Origin: Lates calcarifer
Lineage: Eukaryota > Chordata > Actinopteri > Centropomidae
DNA: 64,000 nt
Direction: 5' to 3'
NCBI RefSeq assembly: GCF_001640805.2
Contig: NC_066845.1
Coordinates: forward strand, 17,362,307 to 17,426,306
Part shown: in pieces, positions 53,101 through 64,000 of the stretch
Layout of the letters: every line of letters starts with the position of its first letter
Numbering within the stretch: position 1 is the stretch's first letter
Position numbers and translations under genes: made by a program
The notes under the pieces: generated by a model
What the model saw: the letters and a program-made list of their open reading frames with translations, nothing else
Told to the model about the DNA's origin: nothing
The model's database searches: none

Positions 53101-56100
53101 TCAAAGAAATCATTAAATACTATAACAGAGAGATGTTCATTATGTAATGATACAGTATATACAGCTGTTACTTGGTGGGTATTAACTGACCCAGTTGCTA
53201 CAATAACATCATAGTGATGTCATAATAAACAAGGGTCCGAATCAAAACATTAATGGAAACACAACAGAAAATGCATCATTTATCAATCACATTGCTTGGC
53301 CAAACCTGCTAAACATTTGCATATTTGATCCTTGACATGTGTTAATCCACCACGCTGACTGGTAATCCTCTCCGTTCCAGTACCTGGCATCTCTGGGCAT
53401 TCAGTCTTTGGTCCAGCAGGGGGCAACACAGGGTAAGACAGCACACAAACTGATCAACGCACTGAAGGACACAGACATCCTGCACTGGAAGCACAGTCTG
53501 TCGGAGCTGATCGAGATCAGCCTGGCTCAGACCACATCCATATGGAGGATGTACGGCAAGAGGTCAGTGCTCCTCACCTTGCCACCCCACCACACAGTTG
53601 TCAGTTCTGCTCACTGATACTGACAGTAGACTGCACGCCAGCACACTGCCTTCTCCAGACTCACATTAAATCACCTCTGTGAAACACGACTGAAACATCT
53701 AATGTTTTCCTGCATAGGCTAACATTTTCTGTCAGATTTTGCAAGAGCATAAATACAGAAGCAATAGATGACCAAGATTTTTCTCTCATTAATGTGGCCT
53801 CCTGTGTCTGGTGCAGCACCATGGCTCTGCAGCAGGCCCAGCTGCTTCTCAACATGAGCAGTCTGGAGCCGGTCAACTTCGGGGTCCAGCAGAACAACAC
53901 AGAGGCCTTTGCCGTGGCTCTCTGCCACCTGGCCGAGCTACACGCTGAGCAGGTAACACATTTGATTTGATCTTGTCGGTCTACTTTCTGCCCCGCTGTT
54001 GCATATCCATTAGTGAGTTGGCCCAGTGTTGTGGGAAGGTTATAAACATTGATCAGGTCTGTTTTCCAGCTCCTGGGGGGAGTTCAGCACTTAACTCTTT
54101 GTCTCATGTACCTTTTGTTAATGTCACAGGGCCTGTACTTTGCAGTTTCAGAGATTCTTCAACATCTGAAAGAACAATTTCCTCCTCATTCACAGAATGC
54201 CAAGGTGCGCTCTCTAAACTGTATTATTCAGTGTTTCCCTACAAAATAAAATGAAAAACAGAGTTAAAGTATTCAGGCTTTTTTTTTACCCCCAAAGTCA
54301 ATGCTGTAGAACTCAATATATTTCCTTTAAAAAATGCACATAAAACACTTATAATAATAACAAAACAAAACAAGAAGACAACGCAGTATCTACCAAAATG
54401 TCATTTAAAGATCACTAAACCACACTAAGTTGTATGAATTCTTTGAGTCTAAAGCTTGAGGTAAAAACTGAGATGGCAGTTGTCACTACTCTGCTAAGCT
54501 AACATTGTTGGCAGGAGTTTTGTTAGACGTTTTTTCATCATCCTGAGTGGATTTGGCTCCTGCCTCATTTAGTTAAGTTGAATAACAAACTAAATTCCCA
54601 ACATATCAGCTTATCACAATAGATAATTTTTGAATACAGATAATGGCTATGAAAATACTCTAATACATTTAGTTGTAGCTTTAGCTAGGTCTAGTTTTGG
54701 CTAGTACACCAGCTAGCTATCACTTGGCTTACCTAACAGTAGTAGTAGACCTTAGCTAACAGTTGGTCCCCCTCTGTGGCAGAGCAATTACTGCAGGTTA
54801 GCTTAGTCTTTAACTCCATTTTGTTATTGCCGCAATTTTTTCATGCTGTTTTATAGGGAGTCATAGATTTCTGTAGCATTGTTTGTTTGTGTGTGTTTCT
54901 TTATGGTAAAACACATGTCCCAGAGTCAGAGTCTCATCTTTTGATCAAATCAAAAAATGTATTAGCTGCATTTTGGTTTTGTAGCACAGAGTAGAAGACT
55001 CAATTACTTTATTCTGTGATGCACAATATGATGTAGCATAGTTCATGAGAGGAAAAGTAATAATTTGTGTTTGTTTTTTGTTTATTTTAATCTCCAATTC
55101 AGCTCTGGATGCTGTGTGATCTTAAAATCCAGTTTGAGAGGCATATGAACGAAGGAAAATACCACTTAGCAGAGCCACTAGTCACAGCTATTTCTGCCTT
55201 AAACAAAACAGAGGGTCTCTACAGGTAATGCCAAGGCACTTCACTTCTAATCCCAACAATGGCTGTCTGATACATGTTGTAATTCGTGCTTTAGCATTAA
55301 CAGTGTGTTTGCTGACAGGAAAGCTCAAGTTCTGAAGGCTCTCAACCGCAGCACTGAGGCATACAGCGTCTTACAGCGGCTACAGGTTCACTGTGAGAAG
55401 ACCAAATGTACAGAGATGGTCATCAGGTAGACAGCCACTTGTGTTTAATTTTTGATTAATTTATTTAATTTTCTGATACCATGGTTACCTGTTTCCTGGA
55501 GCATAGAGGAGACTAAACTTAGTCTACCCTAGTTTCTTCTTTGTGGAACTGAATTGACTCACCTTTTTTAGGACTGCCATGAATATTTAATGTATAATAC
55601 TCACATTATGTATCATCTTAAGAAGCACTAAGTGTAGTGGTATAAAAAGACAGAAATAAAAATAAGTGCCTTTCCAAAAATGCTTCTTCAGGGATCAGAC
55701 TATGTCACATTTTTATTCTGGTCTACTCTACATCACTGCCTGTTTATGTCTCATACAGAATGATGCTCTCCACTGCTGAGCTCCACTGGGAGTCGTCTGG
55801 CTTCTCCACAGCTCTTCCTCTCCTCCTGCAGGCCTTGGCTTTGGCCAGACAGCACCACCTACAGTCCCTGGCCTCAGAGACCATCCTTCACCTGGCCTTT
55901 ACTCAGGTCAGCCAACACAGAGAAGCAGACTTCACTCAAACACTATTGGAGCCTTTATTTGCAGACTGATGTAAATGCTAAACAGAAGCAGGACAGACGT
56001 GCGCACATGGTTTATTTATTGTCCTTATTGTCTCTCCTCTCTGCAGCTGATGCTGGGAGTTCCTGAGCAGGCTCTGAGTGTCCTGCATGAAGCCATTGAG

Positions 56101-56533
56101 CCTGTTCTGGCCCACGGAGCAGTCATAGACAAAGGCCGAGCCCTGCTGTTGACAGCCCGCTGTCAGATGGCAGTGGCTGGTTTCAGTCCAAACGGACAAG
56201 GGCAAGCAGGTAACAGCTTCAGGCCCCCCTGTCGAACACTGATCCCTATCTCACTGCATCATGTGGTTTGTTCATTTACATTTACACACTGCTGCTTGTT
56301 GTCTGCCTGCAGATTTGCGTTTGGCGGTTTTAGCTGTTGACACGCTAAACGAGGCCACAGCCTATTTTTCTAAGCTGGACTGTAAGGAGCGGCTCCGGGA
56401 TGTCCATTACCTGCAGGCTCAGCTCTACCGTTCTCTGGGACAAATCTCACAGTGCAACAAAAGTGCCATGCTCTTCCGGCTGCTGGACCAGGACCTGCAG
56501 ACACCAGCACCACCAGTTTCTATGCGACTCTAA
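50121..56533 (+). CDS. anapc5: Anaphase-promoting complex subunit 5, complete, 17 coding exons
   Basis: APC5 is a scaffold subunit of the APC/C ubiquitin ligase; with APC1 and APC4 it joins the TPR lobe to the catalytic core. Exons: 50121-50318, 50410-50489, 50761-50870, 50984-51227, 51481-51547, 51639-51740, 51846-52036, 52138-52219, 52354-52446, 53381-53562, 53817-53952, 54130-54204, 55103-55224, 55319-55426, 55759-55906, 56047-56209, 56313-56533. All introns are GT-AG and the phases close, giving 773 residues (human about 755). The N-terminus MASVHESLYFNPMMTNGVVH is as I remember the human protein. Residues about 1-159 are the helical N-terminal domain, 160-222 an acidic linker, and about 223-773 the TPR region, including FNPDFAEA, YGRSLRYAALNLA, QEAIRIAQESNDHVCLQHCL, LHWKHSLSELI and VQQNNTEAFAVALCHLAELH. 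The start is fixed by an in-frame TAA at 50103-50105 and a good context (A at -3, G at +4). No frameshift or missing exon was seen. The last 15 residues diverge from human. Confidence 0.96.
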
Positions 56534-58559
56534 GTGCTCCTTTTTCAACAGCACACTGTCGATTTTCTTTTCTCTGCTGAAAAGGACACAACACCTCCAG
56601 CTGCTGAGTTGAGTCACTTCAGCTCACCACTAGAGGGTGGTGAAACTCTGCCCTGCTCTCTTTCAGCCCTGAAGCATTTTGTTAATACATACTTTGAACT
56701 GGAGGTAATTGTGGAACTCTTCGCACGCATTGCCAGGATAATTAAACAGGACAATGTCAGCAGTCATAAATAAGGCTGGGTTTCCAGCAGATCAAGAATG
56801 GCTCCATTGTCTCTTTACCCTAGGTTCTGTTACAGATAATGAATAATGGTCTGTTAATAAATATACAGTGTTTTAATAGCTTCCACTGTAGCAGCAGTCC
56901 AGGTTTGTCTGACAGACATACATGCCCAGCGACGGTGTGGTAGAAATGTCAAAAGTTTATCAGGAGCTGTCACGGCCGTGCTGATTTACCCACCGCTTTA
57001 TGATGAATGAGGGTAATATCACAGTTAGCTACAAGATGAATGTGTTTCAGTGGCCTGGATGATTCATATTTCACCAGAGGAATACTGATGAAGCTGGAAT
57101 CCAGAGGAAGAAATCGTGATCACATTTATAACGTAATAGACCTGCGATGACATAACAGCAGATACTGTATCTGTATTCCACTTATGTCGGACACGATTTG
57201 TGAGAACCATTTTGGCTCATAACATTGCATTTCTTCTGACAGGCCTGTAATCCATTACTCAAAGCACTTCTTTCAAGAGAATAAACAAGACTTGTTTTAT
57301 TTAGTTTTCAGTTGATCTGGCAGCCAGAATATCTGTGTAGCACAGGTCAGTTACCGTTTCAGTACTGTTTAAAGTTACTTGTTATCTACTTATCTTGATA
57401 TTTCAGGTTGTAATTACTTTTGTTTGTGCCCGTGCAGTAATATCTCAAAGGCAGGATGTGCGATTCGAGCCCTCAGGATCTGTTGACAGGAAATTTCTGT
57501 CTCATTTACCATTGGCACCGGCTCCCTGAAACTTTCTGCTGAATGGGTTCAACTGCCATGTTTGGTTTTTTTTTTCATAAACTGGTAGATTACAGAGATG
57601 CATTATAAAAGCTGGCCTCTTTCCTATGTAAATATCACACATAGTCAAGTGATACACCCTGCTCTCACAGGTTTTTTGACTGATGTTTGTTGTGATGTGG
57701 CTTCAGGCATTGGAGCCACTTTGCACCTGTTTGGCTTGATTACAACAAACAGCGGGTAGAGTATGTGAGCTAGGTCAGAGGGTCGGTTTAGGATAAACTA
57801 ACATTTTTCCGGATACAGGAATGAGTGTGTTTTTACATAGTACACAGCTGAGTCTTCAGTTTATGCTTTTACCCATACAGTCAGTTCCAGGTATGATGTG
57901 CTGCTGTGGGATTTAAACCACTATTCATTATCCATCAAGTCTGGCAGAACCATTTACAGCCAAAAGCTTCCTATTTGTATTTGACACTGCTGGTTACAAA
58001 GTGCTTTTAATGCAGCAGAGCAATTTCCCTGAGTTGAGAGCATTCTGCCATCATAGATGAGATTGAAAAAAGCAACTAAAAAGATTTTTTTGAAGCTCAG
58101 GAAAGTTATGAATGACAAAATACTGACATTTTTTTGAGATTGAGGTTTTCACCCAAAGGCAGCAAAGCATTCTCATTGTTACTGGTACTTGGTTTTTCAT
58201 TTGCTCAAAGAGCACACATGAGTGGAGATATTTACTGAATACTGATTGAAATTCACTGAACAGTGAAACTAAAAAGGGGTCAGACTCTTCAGGGGTCCTG
58301 AGTCCTCCACAGGTTTTGTTTATCTCTTCTGACCACAATTGAACCCACTAAGTCCTAAAAAAAATTGTGTTCACCATGTATATGCTAGTGCTGCAATGAA
58401 GAGTTGATTAATAGATTAGTTCATCAACAAAACTGACAGCAAATCTTATACCTCTTATATCTTTTAAGTCATTAATCAAGCAAAAATGCCAAGTACTCAC
58501 TGTACCTGTTTTTAGCCATTGTACTGTTACCATGGCTATAACAATGTTGTTTTCTTTGG
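56534..58559. other. 3' UTR of anapc5 and start of the convergent intergenic space
   Basis: The first roughly 350 bases should be the anapc5 3' UTR. Beyond that I see AT-rich non-coding sequence with no gene. The open frames here are continuations of the last anapc5 exon in other frames or accidental. Confidence 0.55.
56856..56861 (+). terminator. anapc5: Poly(A) signal AATAAA of anapc5
   Basis: A canonical AATAAA lies 323 bases after the anapc5 stop codon and is followed by T-rich sequence. It is the first canonical hexamer I noticed in the 3' region, implying a 3' UTR of roughly 350 bases. Actual cleavage is inferred. Confidence 0.55.
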
Positions 58560-59110
58560 TCCATCACTTTGGCACTTACTGAAATATCTCAACAACTATT
58601 CAGTGGAAAGCATAGAAATTTTGCACAGATGTTGGTGATCCCCAGAGGATGAATCCTAACAATTTTGGTGTTACCCTGGCTTTTCCTCCAGTGTCCTCAG
58701 AGTTCTACTTTTGATTTGCAGTGAATCTGTCACCAGCCAGTGGATGGATTCCCATGAAATTTGACACAGATTTCCCCCAGAATGAATTTAATGACTTTGG
58801 AGCTGCCTTGACCTTTCATCTACTGCCATCTTCAGATCCAAATTTTGTCCTGTCCACTACTTTGGTTTGTGACCAAATACCTGAAAGCCTCAGCTGTACT
58901 CAGTGTGCATTGCTAATTGGTAAATGTTAGCATGTTAACATGCCAAACAAAGATGGCAAAGGTGGTAAACATCATACCTGCCAAACATCAGCATGCTTCA
59001 CCAGGTCATTCTGAACATATTAGCATACCCATGATAGCACCTAGCGTAAATCACCACTGTACACTACTCAAAGTACAGTCTCCTTAGGTTTTGTGCTGCT
59101 AGTCAAACAA
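58560..59110 (+). repeat. Teleost interspersed repeat, longer copy
   Basis: The phrases AAATATCTCAACAACTATTC, CCAGAGGATGAATCCTAAC, GGATTCCCATGAAATTTGAC, ACTTTGGAGCTGCCTTGACC and GTTAGCATGTTAACATGCC follow each other in the order typical of a teleost repeat that carries internal repetition of a GGATGGATT-CCATGAAATTT phrase. The 3' half is shared with the copy at 13540-13710. It has no intact open frame. Confidence 0.6.
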
Positions 59111-60380
59111 AACAAGCAATTTGAACACATCAACTTGAGCTAGAGAAAATGTTTGTGTGTAGGTTTTACAGACTAAACGATTACTGGATAATGAAAAGAA
59201 TTCTTGATTGTAGGTCTGATTAACTGTACTGCCTCTGAAGCTTAGGATCATTCTGATACCAGATGTGCCCTAGATTAAATTTGTTTTCCCACAATACACG
59301 AGGTTCAGTATTAACACTGTGGAACAAAATCTGACTAAACACAAAACTAAAAGATATAGTGATTTTGTGCCTAACATTCCAGCACAGAAACAGCACAGTT
59401 TCTATGGTAAAATATAACATCTTTGTTCAAAATGTTTAATAACAAGCATGGCATAAGAACATGGCATAAGAACAATGCATGTTTAGAAAAATATATCTGC
59501 AAATGTATTTTTTCAGAATACACTATACATTCACTTAACCTCTACTCGATATTAAACATTTACAATTCAAAAAGTAAAAGTTTCACTATAGAGTCACGGT
59601 AGAAAACAACACGGTCAGTTTCAGCTAAATAATCTTCTTTTAAGGATTAACTTACATCAGGAGAAAGATGTAGGTAGACATTTTGGTAAAACAGGCAAAC
59701 AACCTGAGGTGTCCTTATTTTTAAATGATGTACCTGCTTCAATGTGTAGTTTATAATTGATGGTTTTTCACCAGCTTGACATGAAAATAACCCCCACCCT
59801 CCCGCTCCCCCCACACCCCGTTTTTCAGACAAACTGTCCAGTTATTGACAATAGTTTTTTCCTTAGACAATAAAAGAAATGAAAATACTACATGGACAAC
59901 CTACAACCCCTCAGATTCTTACCTAAAACACAGTGGTGAAACCTAAGAACATTTCTTATTGTGACATTATCGTTATTTTTGGTACTTACTTGTTTTTAAT
60001 GTGTTGGATACTGTGTCATACATAAAATAAGTTTTGGCTTTCTCCAAAACATCTCCTCCCTGACCAGTATCCAGTAGTGATGATACAGGAGTCAAACTAG
60101 GTGCAACCTCTTATTTTACTTCAAAACACAAAAATAATGCCAAAGTAAAAAGTAATGCTGAATAGTTGAGTTTGAGTAAAAGAGGTATTGAAATGGAGTC
60201 ATTTCCCATGTTTGAGTAAAAGAAATTCATCTCACAGAACGATTGGTGGCTGTGTCTCCGTAGCTTACACATTGCTTAAGTTTTCAGTGCAGACACCTTT
60301 TGTGTATTGTGGCTCTGTCCAAGTGTCTTTAAGGAGTTGGTCCAGACTGACAGGAGCAGAGGAGGGCCTGAGATCCCTGC
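59111..60380. other. Intergenic sequence and presumed 3' UTR of ggt1
   Basis: AT-rich DNA with a short tandem duplication (CATGGCATAAGAA twice near 59448-59475) and a C-rich tract at 59791-59819 that reads as four or more G-runs on the minus strand. The part nearest 60380 should be the ggt1 3' UTR. Confidence 0.5.
59995..60000 (-). terminator. ggt1: Possible poly(A) signal ATTAAA of ggt1
   Basis: On the minus strand this reads ATTAAA, the commonest variant hexamer, about 380 bases after the ggt1 stop codon. Another ATTAAA lies further on at 59435-59440. I did not find AATAAA closer to the stop. The choice between them is a guess. Confidence 0.3.

Positions 60381-64000
<3,620 letters not shown>

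Noticed and set aside
57455..57480. GATTCGAGCC word resembling a tRNA B box
   Set aside because: No matching A box or cloverleaf stems at the right spacing.

Overview
This is vertebrate genomic DNA, most likely from a ray-finned (percomorph-type) teleost. The evidence is short GT-AG introns, abundant AT-rich non-coding DNA, many microsatellites, and several dispersed repeats that I recognise as common in teleost genomes. Two protein-coding genes can be reconstructed exon by exon, both in the right-hand quarter of the window. All exon boundaries come from reading splice sites by eye and checking that phases close. Orthology comes from remembered vertebrate family sequences, not from a search.

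Positions 1-49880 form a long tract with no convincing protein-coding gene. It holds microsatellites, degenerate teleost repeats, two near-perfect short hairpins (11837-11880 and 32007-32041), a diverged minisatellite near 38.2-38.6 kb, and scattered patches rich in homeodomain and E-box cores that look like candidate conserved non-coding elements. One possible isolated exon lies at 16753-16958, behind a very strong pyrimidine tract. The tract may be a regulatory desert, or part of a large intron of a gene whose coding exons lie outside the window.

Positions 50121-56533 (+) carry a complete ANAPC5 (APC5), a platform subunit of the anaphase-promoting complex. Seventeen coding exons join into 773 codons plus a stop, with every phase consistent. 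A short 5'-UTR intron and a poly(A) signal can also be proposed. The gene is compact (6.4 kb).

Positions 56534-60380 are the intergenic space between two convergent (tail-to-tail) genes. It contains a teleost interspersed repeat and a C-rich tract near 59.8 kb.

Positions 60381-64000 (-) carry the 3' part of a gamma-glutamyltransferase gene of the GGT1 type. Nine exons are visible (423 codons plus a stop). They cover the end of the large subunit and the whole small subunit, with the catalytic threonine and its known partners retained. The 5' exons lie beyond the right edge. The two genes are neighbours but have unrelated jobs: mitotic ubiquitination and extracellular glutathione breakdown. 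I saw no operon, CRISPR array, intact transposon ORF, tRNA or rRNA. Nothing here amounts to a demonstrable new biological system. The best leads are the hairpins, the orphan exon and the candidate non-coding elements.
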